A stretch of DNA of 64,000 nt from Euonymus europaeus (Eukaryota > Streptophyta > Magnoliopsida > Celastrales > Celastraceae), in the NCBI GenBank assembly GCA_963580455.1, contig OY756961.1, positions 12,629,001-12,693,000 on the forward strand, read 5' to 3'. The notes under the pieces were generated by a model, which saw only the letters and a program-made list of their open reading frames with translations, was not told the origin of the DNA and searched no databases. Both the position numbers and the translations under genes were made by a program. Position 1 is the stretch's first letter. Each line of letters starts with the position of its first letter. Below are positions 53,479 through 64,000 of this stretch, piece after piece.

Positions 53479-55929
53479 ATCTAGGAAGCTTATACTCGTA
53501 AAATTTGACATATAAGAACAATAAAAATTGTAAACCGAGCAACTATGATGGTCCGAAGTCGCTCAACACTCTCTATGGAGGAGCTTTTAACGGTTTTGTC
53601 CATTTGTCATAAAAAGTTGTTGTTTTGGCATCGAAATAATCTAGGAAGCTTATACTCGTAAAATTTCACATAGAAGAACAATAAAAAGTGTACATAGAGC
53701 AATTTTGATGCCCCGAAGTTGCTCAACTCTCTCTATGGAGGAGCTTTTAACGGTTTTATCCATTTGTCATAGAAAGTTGGTGTTTTGGCATCGAAATAAT
53801 CTAGGAAGCTTATACTCGTAAAATTTGACATAGATGAACAATAAAAAGTCTATCCCGAGCAACTTTGATGGTCCGAAGTTGCTCAACTCTCTCTATAAAG
53901 AAGCATTTAACGGTTTTGTCTATTTGTCATAGAAAGTTGGTGTTTTGGCATCGAAATAATCTAGGAAGCTTATACTCATAAAATTTGACATAGATGAACA
54001 ATAAAAAGTCTATCCCGAGCAACTTTGATGGTCTGAAGTTGCTCAACTTTCTCTATGGAGAAGCATTTAACGGTTTTGTCTATTTGTCATAGAAAATAGG
54101 TGTTTTGGCATCGAAATAATCTATGAAGCTTATACTCGTAAAATTTGACATAGAAGAACAATAAAAATTGTACACCGAGCAACTTTGATGCTCCGAAGTC
54201 GCTCAACACTCTCTTTGGAGGACCTTTTAACTGTTTTGTCCATTTGTCATAGAAAGTTGGTGTTTTGGCATCGAAATAATCTAGGAAGCTTATACTCATA
54301 AAATTTGACATATAAGAACAATAAAAAGTGTACACCGAGCAACTTTGATAGTCCGAAGTTGCTCAACTCTCTCTATGGAAGCGCTTTTAATGAGTTTCTC
54401 CATTTTTCATAGAAAGTTGGTGTTTTGGCATCGAAATAATCTAGGAAGCTTATACTCATAAAATTTGACATATAAGAGCAATAAAAATTGTACACCGAGC
54501 AACTTTGATGGTCCGAAGTGGCTCAACTCTCTCTATGGAGGAGCTTTTAACGGTTTTCTCTATTTGTCATAGAAAGTTGGTGTTTTGGCATCAGTATAAT
54601 GTAGGAAGCTTATACTCGTAAAATTTAACATAGAAGAACAATAAAAAAGTCTATCCCGAGCAACTTTCATATTCCGAAGTCGCTCAACTCTCTCTATGGA
54701 GGAGCTCTTAACGGTTTTGTCCATTTGTCAAAGAAAGTTGGTGTTTTGGCATCGAAATAATCTAGGAAGCTTATACTCATAAAATTTGACATATAAGAGC
54801 AATAAAAATTGTACACCGAGCAACTTTGATGGTCCGAAGTGGCTTAACTCTCTCTATGGAGGAGCTTTTAACGGTTTTGTCTATTTGTCATAGAAAGTTG
54901 GTGTTTTGGCATCGAAATAATCTCTGAAGCTTATACTCGTAAAATTTAATATATAAGAACAATAAAAATTGTACACATACAATTTTGATGGTCCGAAGTC
55001 GCTCAACACTCTCTATTGAAGAGCTTTTAACGGTTTTGTCCATTTGTCATAGAAAGTTTGTGTTGTGGCATCGAAATAATCTAGGAAGCTTATACTCGTA
55101 AAATTTCACATAGAAGAACAATAAAAAGTGTACATAGAGCAATTTTAATGGTCCGAAGTTGCTCAACTCTCTCTATGGAGGAGCTCTTATCGATTTTTTT
55201 TATTTGTCATAGAAAGTTGGTGTTTTGGGATCGAAATAATCAAGGAAGCTTATACTCGTAAAATTTGACATATAAGAGCAATAAAAATTGTACACCGAGC
55301 AACATTGATGGTTCGAAGTTGTTCAACTCTCTCTATGGAGGAGCTTTTAACGGTTTTGTCTATTTGTCATAGAAAGTTGGTGTTTTGGCATCGAAAGAAT
55401 CTCTGAAGCTTATACTCGTAAAATTTAACATATAAGAACAATAAAAATTGTACACCGAGCAATTTTGATGGTCCGAAGTCGCTCAACTCTCTCTATGGAG
55501 AAGCTCTTATCAATTTTTTCTATTTGTCAAAGAAAGTTGGTGTTTTGGCATCGAAATAATCTAGGAAGCTTATACTCATAAAATTTGACATATAAGAACA
55601 ATAAAAATTGTACACCGAGCAACTTTGATGGTCCGAAGTTGCTCAACACTCTCTATGGAGGAGCTTTTAACGATTTTGTCCGTTTGTCATAGAAAGTTGG
55701 TGTTTTGGCATCGAAATAATCTAGGAAGCTTATTCTCGTAAAATTTCACTTAGAAAAACAATAAAAAGTGTACATAGAGCAATTTTGATGGTCCGAAGTT
55801 GTTCAACTCTCTCTATGGAGGAGCTTTTAACGGTTTTGTCCATATGTCATAGATAGTTGGTGTTTTGGCATAGAAATAATCTAGGAAGCTTATACTCGTA
55901 AAATTTCACATAGAAGAACAATAAAAAGT
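52091..55929 (+). repeat. 24-monomer HOR derivative (3839 bp)
   Basis: Runs from one marker monomer to the next. It contains the ordered module with AACTATGATGG at 53541, GCCCCGAAG, two CTATCCCGAGC monomers, CTCCGAAG and GGAAGCGC. One aberrant monomer lies at about 54590-54680, and GTACACATACAATTTTG near 54974 has lost 2 bases. Confidence 0.82.
54590..54680 (+). repeat. Aberrant chimeric monomer
   Basis: This copy has CATCAGTATAATGTAGG in place of CATCGAAATAATCT, an extra A in ATAAAAAAGTC, CTATCCCGAGC and TTTCATATTCCGAAG. It then switches to AAGTCGCTC. The combination is not seen elsewhere in the window and suggests exchange with a monomer outside it. Confidence 0.6.
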
Positions 55930-57369
55930 CTATCCCGAACAACTTTGATAGTTCGGAGTTGCTCAACTCTCTCTATGGAGGAGCTTTTAACGGTTTTGTC
56001 TATTTGTCATAGAAAGTTGGTGTTTTGGCATCGAAATAATGTAGGAAGCTTATACTCGTAAAATTTGACATAGAAGAACAATAAAAATTGTACACCGAGC
56101 AACTTTGATGGTCCGAAGTCGCTCAACACTCTCTATTGAAGAGCTTTTAACGGTTTTGTCCATTTGTCAAAGAAAGTTGGTGTTTTGGCATCGAAATAAT
56201 CTAGGAAGCTTATACACATAAAATTTGACATATAAGAACAATAAAAATTGTACACCGAGCAATTTTGATGGTCTGAAGTCGCTCAACTCTCTCTAAGGAG
56301 GAGCTCTTAACGGTTTTGTCCATTTGTCAAAGAAAGTTGGTGTTTTGGCATCGAAATAATCTAGGAAGCTTATACTCATAAAATTTGACATATAAGAACA
56401 GTAAAAATTGTACACCGAGCAACTTTGATGGTCCGAAGTGGCTCAACTCTCTCTATGGAGGAGCTTTTAACGGTTTTGTCCATTTGTCATAGAAAGTTGG
56501 TGTTTTGGCATAGAAATAATCTAGGAAGCTTATACTCGTAAAATTTCACATAGAAGAACAATAAAAAGTGTACATAGAGCAATTTTGATGGTCCGAAGTT
56601 GGTCAACTCTCTCTATGGAGGAGCTTTTAACGGTTTTCTCCATTTATCATAGAAAGTTGGTGTTTTGGCATCGAAATAATCTAGGAAGCTTATACTCGAA
56701 AAATTTCACTTAGAAGAATAATAAAAAGTGTACATCGAGCAATTTTGATGGTTCGAAGTTGTTCAACTCTCTCTATGGAGGAGCTTTGAACGGTTTTTTC
56801 CATTTGTCTTAGATAGTTGGTGTTTTGGCATCGAAATAATCTAGGAAGCTTATTCTCGTAAAATTTCACTTAGAAGAACAATAAAAAGTGTACATAGAGC
56901 AATTTTGATGGTCCGAAGTTGGTCAACTCTCTCTATGGAGGAGCTTTTAACGGTTTTGTCCATTTATCATAGAAAGTTGGTGTTTTGGCATCGAAATAAT
57001 CTAGGAAGCTTATACTCGAAAAATTTCACTTAGAAGAATAATAAAAAGTGTACATCGAGCAATTTTGATGGTTCGAAGTTGTTCAACTCTCTCTATGGAG
57101 GAGCTTTGAACGGTTTTTTCCATTTGTCTTAGATAGTTGGTGTTTTTGCATCGAAATAATCTAGGAAGCTTATTCTCGTAAAATTTCACTTAGAAGAACA
57201 ATAAAAAGTGTACATAGAGCAATTTTGATGGTCCGAAGTTGTTCAACTCTCTCTATGGAGGAGCTTTGAACGGTTTTTTCCATTTGTCATAGATAGTTGG
57301 TGTTTTGGCATCGAAATAATCTAGGAAGCTTATACTCGTAAAATTTCACATAGAAGAACAATAAAAAGT
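55930..57369 (+). repeat. 9-monomer segment with a 2-monomer duplication
   Basis: Marker to marker distance is 1440 bp. Within it, 56581-56900 and 56901-57220 form a 320-bp tandem duplication, each half with AAGTTGGTCAACTC, CCATTTATCATAG, GAATAATAAAAAG and CATTTGTCTTAG. The halves differ at a few bases (TTTTCTCC against TTTTGTCC; TTTTGG against TTTTTG). Confidence 0.85.
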
Positions 57370-58500
57370 CTATCCCGAACAACTTTGATATTTCGGAGTT
57401 GCTCAACAATCTCTATGGAGGAGCTTTTAACGGTTTTGTCGATTTGTCATAGAAAGTTGGTGTTTTGGCATCGAAATAATCTAGGAAGCTAATTCTCGTA
57501 AATTTCACTTAGAAGAACAATAAAAAGTGTACAGAGAGCAATTTTGATGGTCCGAAGTGGCTCAACTCTCTCTATGTAGGAGCTTTTAACGGTTTTGTCT
57601 ATTTGTCATAGAAAGTTAGTGTTTTGTCATCGAAATAATCTCTGAAGCTTATACTTGTAAAATTTAACATATAAGAACAATAAAAATTGTACACCGAGCA
57701 ATTTTGATGGTCCGAAGTCGCTCAACTCTCTCTATGGAGGAGCTCTTAACGGTTTTGTCCATTTGTCAAAGAAAGTTGGTGTTTTGGCATCGAAATATTC
57801 TAGGAAGCTTATACTCATAAAATTTGACATATAAGAACAATAAAAATTGTACACCGAGCAACTTTGATGGTCCGAAGTTGCTCAACTCTCTCTATGGAGG
57901 AGCTTTTAACGGTTTTGTCCGTTTGTCATAGAAAGTTGGTGTTTTGGCATCGAAATAGTCTAGGAAGCTTATTCTCGTAAAATTTCACTTAGAAGAACAA
58001 TAAAAAGTGTACATAGAGCAATTTTGATGGTCCGAAGTTGTTCAACTCTCTCTATGGAGGAGCTTTTAACGGTTTTGTCCATTTGTCATAGATAGTTGGT
58101 GTTTTGGCATCGAAATAATCTAGGAAGCTTATACTCGAAAAATTTCACTTAGAAGAACAATAAAAAGTGTACATCGAGCAATTTTGATGGTTCGAAGTTG
58201 TTCAACTCTCTCTATGGAGGATCTTTGAACGATTTTTTCCATTTGTCATAGATAGTTGGTGTTTTGGCATCGAAATAATCTAGGAAGCTTATTCTCGTAA
58301 AATTTCACTTAGAAGAACAATAAAAAGTGTACATAGAACAATTTTGATGGTCCGAAGTTGTTCAACTCTCTCTATGGAGGAGCTTTGAACGGTTTTTTCC
58401 ATTTGTCATAGATAGTTGGTGTTTTGGCATCGAAATAATCTAGGAAGCTTATTCTTGTAAAATTTCACTTAGAAGAACAATAAAAAGTGTACATAGAGCA

Positions 58501-59460
58501 ATTTTGATGGTCCGAAATTGTTCAACTCTTTCTATGGAGGAGCTTTTAACGGTTTTGTCCATTTGTCATAGAAAGTTGGTGTTTTGGCATCAAAATAATG
58601 TAGGAAGCTTATACTAGTAAAAGTTGACAAAGAAGAACAATAAAAATTGTACACCGAGCAATTTTGATGTTCCGAAGTTGCTCAACTCTCTCTATGGAGG
58701 AGCTTTTAACGGTTTTATCTATTTATCATAGAAAGTTGGTGTTTTGGCATCGAAATAATCTAGGAAGCTTATACTCGTAAAATTTGACATATAAGAACAA
58801 TAAAAATTGTAAACCGAGCAACTATGATGGTCCGAAGTCGCTCAACACTCTCTATGGAGGAGCTTTTAACGGTTTTGTCCATTTGTCATAAAAAGTTGTT
58901 GTTTTGGCATCGAAATAATCTAGGAAGCTTATACTCGTAAAATTTCACATAGAAGAACAATAAAAAGTCTACATAGAGCAATTTTGATGGTCCGAAATTG
59001 TTCAACTCTTTCTATGGAGGAGCTTTGAACGGTTTTTTCCATTTGTCATAGATAGTTGGTGTTTTGGCATCAAAATAATGTAGGAAGCTTATACTAGTAA
59101 AAGTTGACAAAGAAGAACAATAAAAATTGTACACCGAGCAATTTTGATGTTCCGAAGTTGCTCAACTCTCTCTATGGAGGAGCTTTTAACGGTTTTATCT
59201 ATTTATCATAGAAAGTTGGTGTTTTGGCATCGAAATAATCTAGGAAGCTTATACTCGTAAAATTTGACATATAAGAACAATAAAAATTGTAAACCGAGCA
59301 ACTATGATGGTCCGAAGTCGCTCAACACTCTCTATGGAGGAGCTTTTAACGGTTTTGTCCATTTGTCATAAAAAGTTGTTGTTTTGGCATCGAAATAATC
59401 TAGGAAGCTTATACTCGTAAAATTTCACATAGAAGAACAATAAAAAGTGTACATAGAGCA
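58501..59460 (+). repeat. 3-monomer tandem duplication (2 x 480 bp)
   Basis: 58501-58980 and 58981-59460 each contain CCGAAATTG/CTCTTTCTATGG, then ACTAGTAAAAGTTGAC with GTTCCGAAG, then AACTATGATGG (58820 and 59300). The same duplication exists at 39001-39950 and 44921-45880, so it was inherited by block copying. Confidence 0.85.
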
Positions 59461-59608
59461 ATTTTGATGCCCCGAAGTTGCTCAACTCTCTCTATGGAGG
59501 AGCTTTTAACGGTTTTATCCATTTGTCATAGAAAGTTGGTGTTTTGGCATCGAAATAATCTAGGAAGCTTATACTCGTAAAATTTGACATAGATGAACAA
59601 TAAAAAGT

Positions 59609-60088
59609 CTATCCCGAGCAACTTTGATGGTCCGAAGTTGCTCAACTCTCTCTATAAAGAAGCATTTAACGGTTTTGTCTATTTGTCATAGAAAGTTGGT
59701 GTTTTGGCATCTAAATAATCTAGGAAGCTTATACTCGTAAAATTTGACATAGTTGAACAATAAAAAGTCTATCCCGAGCAACTTTGATGGTCCGAAGTTG
59801 CTCAACTCTCTCTATAAAGAAGCATTTAACGGTTTTGTCTATTTGTCATAGAAAGTTGGTGTTTTGGCATCTAAATAATCTAGGAAGCTTATACTCGTAA
59901 AATTTGACATAGATGAACAATAAAAAGTCTATCCCGAGCAACTTTGATGGTCCGAAGTTGCTCAACTCTCTCTATAAAGAAGCATTTAACGGTTTTGTCT
60001 ATTTGTCATAGAAAGTTGGTGTTTTGGCATCTAAATAATCTAGGAAGCTTATACTCCTAAAATTTGACATAGATGAACAATAAAAAGT
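59609..60088 (+). repeat. Three near-identical adjacent monomers
   Basis: Units at 59609, 59769 and 59929 are almost base-for-base the same: CTATCCCGAGC, CTCTATAAAGAAGC, and the rare GGCATCTAAATAATC. They differ at GACATAGTTGAAC against GACATAGATGAAC and at CTCGTAAAA against CTCCTAAAA. Elsewhere in the window neighbouring monomers are of different subfamilies. Confidence 0.88.
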
Positions 60089-60727
60089 CTATCCCGAGCA
60101 ACTTTGATGGTCTGAAGTTGCTCAACTTTCTCTATGGAGAAGCATTTAACGGTTTTGTCTATTTGTCGGAGAAAATTGGTGTTTTGGCATCGAAATAATC
60201 TTTGAAGCTTATACTCGTAAAATTTGACATAGAAGAACAATAAAAATTGTACACCGAGCAACTTTGATGCTCCGAAGTCGCTCAACACTCTCTTTGGAGG
60301 ACCTTTTAACGGTTTTGTCCATTTGTCATAGAAAGTTGGTGTTTTGGCATCGAAATAATCTAGGAAGCTAAACTCATAAAATTTGACATATAAGAACAAT
60401 AAAAATTGTACACCGAGCAACTTTGATGGTCCGAAGTTGCTCAACTCTCTCTATGGAGGAGCTTTTAACGATTTTGTCCGTTTGTCATAGAAAGTTGGTG
60501 TTTTGCCATCGAAATAATCTAGGAAGCTTATTCTCGTAAAATTTCACTTAGAAGAACAATAAAAAGTGTACATAGAGCAATTTTGATGATCCGAAGTTGT
60601 TCAACTCTCTCTATGGAGGAGCTTTTAACGGTTTTGTCCATATGTCATAGATAGTTGGTGTTTTGGCATCGAAATAATCTAGGAAGCTTATACTCGTAAA
60701 ATTTCACATAGAAGAACAATAAAAAGT

Positions 60728-61847
60728 CTATCCCGAACAACTTTGATAGTTCGGAGTTGCTCAACTCTCTCTATGGAGGAGCTTTTAACGGTTTTGTCTA
60801 TTTGTCATAGAAAGTTGGTGTTTTGGCATCGAAATAATGTAGGAAGCTTATACTCGTAAAATTTGACATAGAAGAACAATAAAAATTGTACACCGAGCAA
60901 CTTTGATGGTCCGAAGTCGCTCAACACTCTCTATTGAAGTGCTTTTAACGGTTTTGTCCATTTGTCAAAGAAAGTTGGTGTTTTGGCATCGAAATAATCT
61001 AGGAAGCTTATACACATAAAATTTGACATATAAGAACAATAAAAATTGTACACCGAGCAATTTTGATGGTCTGAAGTCGCTGAACTCTCTCTATGGAGGA
61101 GCTCTTAACGGTTTTGTCCATTTGTCAAAGAAAGTTGGTGTTTTGGCATCGAAATAATCTAGGAAGCTTATACTCACAAAATTTGACATATAAGAACAAT
61201 AAAAATTGTACACCGAGCAACTTTGATGGTCCGAAGTGGCTCAACTCTCTCTATGGAGGAGCTTTTAACGGTTTTGTCTATTTGTCATAAAAAGTTGGTG
61301 TTTTGGCATAGAAATAATCTAGGAAGCTTAAACTCGTAAAATTTCACATAGAAGAACAATAAAAAGTGTACATAGAGCAATTTTGATGGTCCGAAGTTGG
61401 TCAACTCTCTCTATGGAGGAGCTTTTAAAGGTTTTGTCCATTTGTCATAGAAAGTTGGTGTTTTGGCATCAAAATAATCTAGGAAGCTTATACTCGAAAA
61501 ATTTCACTTAGAAGAACAATAAAAAGTGTACATCGAGCAATTTTGATGGTTCGAAGTTGTTCAACTCTCTCTATGGAGGAGCTTTGAACGGTTTTTTCCA
61601 TTTGTCTTAGATAGTTGGTGTTTTGGCATCGAAATAATCTAGGAAGCTTATTCTCGTAAAATTTCACTTAGAAGAACAATAAAAAGTGTACATAGAGCAA
61701 TTTTGATGGTCCAAAGTTGTTCAACTCTCTCTATGGAGGAGCTTTGAACGGTTTTTTCCATTTGTCATAGATAGTTGGTGTTTTGGCATCGAAATAATCT
61801 AGGAAGCTTATACTCGTAAAATTTCACATAGAAGAACAATAAAAAGT
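60728..61847 (+). repeat. 7-monomer segment between markers (1120 bp)
   Basis: Exactly seven units separate the markers. The order of variants (AAGTCGCTC, TATACACATAAAA, GGTCTGAAG, AAGTGGCTC, CATAGAAATAATC, TTGGTCAAC, CTCGAAAAATTTC) follows that after the markers at 43292 and 49212. Confidence 0.8.
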
Positions 61848-64000
61848 CTATCCCGAACAACTTTGATATTTCGGAGTTGCTCAACAATCTCTATGGAGGA
61901 GCTTTTAACGGTTTTGTCGATTTGACATAAAAAGTTGGTGTTTTGGCATCGAAATAATCTAGGAAGCTTATTCTCGTAAATTTCACTTAGAAGAACAATA
62001 AAAAGTGTACAGAGAGCAATTTTGATGGTCCGAAGTGGCTCAACACTCTCTATGTAGGAGCTTTTAACGGTTTTGTCTATTTGTCATAGAAAGTTAGTGT
62101 TTTGTCATCGAAATAATCTCTGAAGCTTATACTCGTAAAATTTAACATATAAGAACAATAAAAATTGTACACCGAGCAATTTTGATGGTCCGAAGTCGCT
62201 CAACTCTCTCTATGGAGGAGCTCTTAACGGTTTTGTCCATTTGTCAAAAAAAGTTGGTGTTTTGGCATCGAAATATTCTAGGAAGCTTATACTCATAAAA
62301 TTTGACATATAAGAACAATAAAAATTGTACACCGAGCAACTTTGATGGTCCGAAGTTGCTCAACTCTCTCTATGGAGGAGCTTTTAACGGTTTTGTCCGT
62401 TTGTCATAGAAAGTTGGTGTTTTGGCATCGAAATAGAGTAGGAAGCTTATTCTCGTAAAATTTCACTTAGAAGAACAATAAAAAGTGTACATAGAGCAAT
62501 TTTGATGGTCCGAAATTGTTCAACTCTCTCTATGGAGGAGCTTTTAACGGTTTTGTCCATTTGTCATAGATAGTTGGTGTTTTGGCATCGAAATAATCTA
62601 GGAAGCTTATACTCGAAAAATTTCACTTAGAAGAACAATAAAAAGTGTACATCGAGCAATTTTGATGGTTCGAAGTTGTTCAACTCTCTCTATGGAGGAG
62701 CTTTGAACGGTTTTTTCCATTTGTCATAGATAGTTGGTGTTTTGGCATCGAAATAATCTAGAAAGCTTATTCTCGTAAAATTTCACTTAGAAGAACAATA
62801 AAAAGTGTACATAGAACAATTTTGATGGTCCGAAGTTGTTCAACTCTCTCTATGGAGGAGCTTTGAACGGTTTTTTCCATTTGTCATAGATAGTTGTTGT
62901 TTTGGCATCGAAATAATCTAGGAAGCTTATTCTCGTAAAATTTCACTTAGAAGAACAATAAAAAGTGTACATAGAGCAATTTTGATGGTCCGAAATTGTT
63001 CAACTCTTTCAATGGAGGAGCTCTTAACGGTTTTGTCCATTTGTCATAGAAAGTTGGTGTTTTGGCATCAAAATAATGTAGGAAGCTTATACTAGTAAAA
63101 GTTGACAAAGAAGAACAATAAAAATTGTACACCGAGCAATTTTGATGTTCCGAAGTTGCTCAACTCTCTCTATGGAGGAGCTTTTAACGGTTTTATCTAT
63201 TTATCATAGAAAGTTGGTGTTTTGGCATCGAAATAATCTAGGAAGCTTATTCTCGTAAAATTTCACTTAGAAGAACAATAAAAAGTGTACATAGAACAAT
63301 TTTGATGGTCCGAAGTTGTTCAACTCTCTCTATGGAGGAGCTTTGAACGGTTTTTTCCATTTGTCATAGATAGTTGGTGTTTTGGCATCGAAATAATCTA
63401 GGAAGCTTATTCTCGTAAAATTTCACTTAGAAGAACAATAAAAAGTGTACATAGAGCAATTTTGATGGTCCGAAATTGTTCAACTCTTTCAATGGAGGAG
63501 CTCTTAACGGTTTTGTCCATTTGTCATAGAAAGTTGGTGTTTTGGAATCAAAATAATGTAGGAAGCTTATACTAGTAAAAGTTGACAAAGAAGAACAATA
63601 AAAATTGTACACCGAGCAATTTTGATGTTCCGAAGTTGCTCAACTCTCTCTATGGAGGAGCTTTTAACGGTTTTATCTATTTATCATAGAAAGTTGGTGT
63701 TTTGGCATCGAAATAATCTAGGAAGCTTATACTCGTAAAATTTGACATATAAGAACAATAAAAATTGTAAACCGAGCAACTATGATGGTCCGAAGTCGCT
63801 CAACACTCTCTATGGAGGAGCTTTTAACGGTTTTGTCCATTTGTCATAAAAAGTTGTTGTTTTGGCATCGAAATAATCTAGGAAGCTTATACTCGTAAAA
63901 TTTCACATAGAAGAACAATAAAAAGTGTACATAGAGCAATTTTGATGCCCCGAAGTTGCTCAACTCTCTCTATGGAGGAGCTTTTAACGGTTTTATCCAT
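61848..64000 (+). repeat. Terminal HOR segment, copy 2 (runs off the window)
   Basis: Second copy of the 57370 segment at 4478 bp; divergence is small and scattered. Alignment continues to about 63247, where a 480-bp insertion follows. The array continues unchanged to the last base, so its end is not in this window. Confidence 0.85.
62761..63720 (+). repeat. 3-monomer tandem duplication (2 x 480 bp)
   Basis: 62761-63240 and 63241-63720 match with only a few differences (GAAAGCTT against GGAAGCTT; TTGTTG against TTGGTG; GGCATC against GGAATC). Both share the rare CTCTTTCAATGGAGG. This duplication differs in phase from the one at 58501 and appears young. Confidence 0.87.

Larger units (their letters stand above)
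57370..60727 (+). repeat. Terminal HOR segment, copy 1 (~21 monomers)
   Basis: Starts at a marker with TATTTCGG. Its first about 1.4 kb aligns at 4478 bp with 61848 onward: both share CTCGTAAATTTCAC, ACAGAGAGC, CTATGTAGGAGC, TTTTGTCATCG and GAAATATTCTAGG in order. Confidence 0.85.
1..64000 (+). repeat. 160-bp tandem satellite array filling the window
   Basis: Every line of the sequence is a variant of one 160-bp unit repeated head to tail, about 400 times, with no inverted monomer and no foreign insertion seen. Landmarks recur every 160 bp: AAGCTTATACTC, then GAACAATAAAAA, GTACACCGAGCAAC, CTCTCTATGGAGGAGC, AACGGTTTTGTCC and GTTGGTGTTTTGGCATCG. A consensus made by eye has 58 G+C in 160 bases. 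The period leaves a remainder of 1 when divided by 3, so no reading frame is kept between units. Monomer length near a nucleosome repeat, large array size and HOR structure are typical of plant or animal (peri)centromeric satellites. That this array carries a functional centromere is inference; sequence alone cannot show it. Confidence 0.97.

Noticed and set aside
60049..60444. Longest open frame, 131 codons on the minus strand
   Set aside because: It spans two and a half satellite monomers with the same repeated peptide-like blocks as the other frames. It is open only because small local changes removed stops.
61093..61290. Plus-strand open frame of 65 codons
   Set aside because: Lies wholly in ordinary satellite monomers; no support as a gene.
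1..64000. CRISPR array
   Set aside because: Repeats are contiguous 160-bp units with no short repeat plus unique spacer pattern and no cas genes.
1..64000. Ribosomal intergenic spacer subrepeats or 5S rDNA array
   Set aside because: About 400 units without any recognisable rRNA segment; the monomer has no recognisable 5S gene or its internal promoter boxes.
1..64000. Polyadenylation signals (AATAAA) and TATA-like strings in every monomer
   Set aside because: They are part of the A/T-rich repeat consensus; with no gene nearby there is no reason to call them regulatory.
1..64000. Assembly artefact creating the repeats
   Set aside because: HOR copies differ by scattered, linked variants and by indels of whole monomers, as expected of real arrays. 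Individual junctions (for example 50600) still deserve long-read checks.

Overview
The whole 64 kb window is one uninterrupted head-to-tail satellite DNA array. The basic monomer is 160 bp (about 400 copies, about 36% GC in a consensus made by eye). Nearly every copy starts with a HindIII site (AAGCTT), and all copies lie in the same orientation. I see no protein gene, rRNA, tRNA, transposon, CRISPR array or unique sequence. Short open frames of 61-131 codons, mostly on the minus strand, are by-products of the repeat.

The organism is most likely a plant, and the array most likely centromeric or pericentromeric. From memory, the monomer shares several short collinear blocks with the about 178-bp Arabidopsis centromere repeat: an ATAAGAAC block, then a CCG..CAAC block, then a TATGGA block, then a GTGTTTTGG..TCGAA block. 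A Brassicaceae relative is therefore a reasonable guess, but it is untested.

Monomers differ by diagnostic substitutions, and the order of variants repeats as higher-order repeats (HORs). Layout: 1-3109, an 11-monomer HOR of 1736 bp (one full copy and about 0.8 of a second). 3110-5819, irregular monomers with many small deletions. 5820-12080, a complex block with 6-, 17-, 19- and 22-monomer relationships. 12081-24566, six copies of a 13-monomer HOR of exactly 2081 bp, in two cassette forms ordered A A B A B B. 24567-35930, three copies of a roughly 24-monomer HOR. 35931-55929, large HORs of about 36-37 monomers (5761 and 5920 bp) followed by shortened derivatives, including a 2879-bp tandem duplication. 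55930-64000, shorter local duplications of 1, 2 and 3 monomers plus two paralogous segments about 4478 bp apart.

Two hairpin-capable dyads stand out. Monomers of the GAGCAACTT type carry a perfect 9-bp inverted repeat with a 10-nt loop. A special monomer containing CTATCCCGAAC usually carries a second, offset dyad (CCGAAC/GTTCGG, also a 10-nt loop). It occurs about once per HOR and is a good register marker. The main interest of the window is the record of unequal exchange and conversion in the HORs, together with these dyads. I found no gene-based system here.
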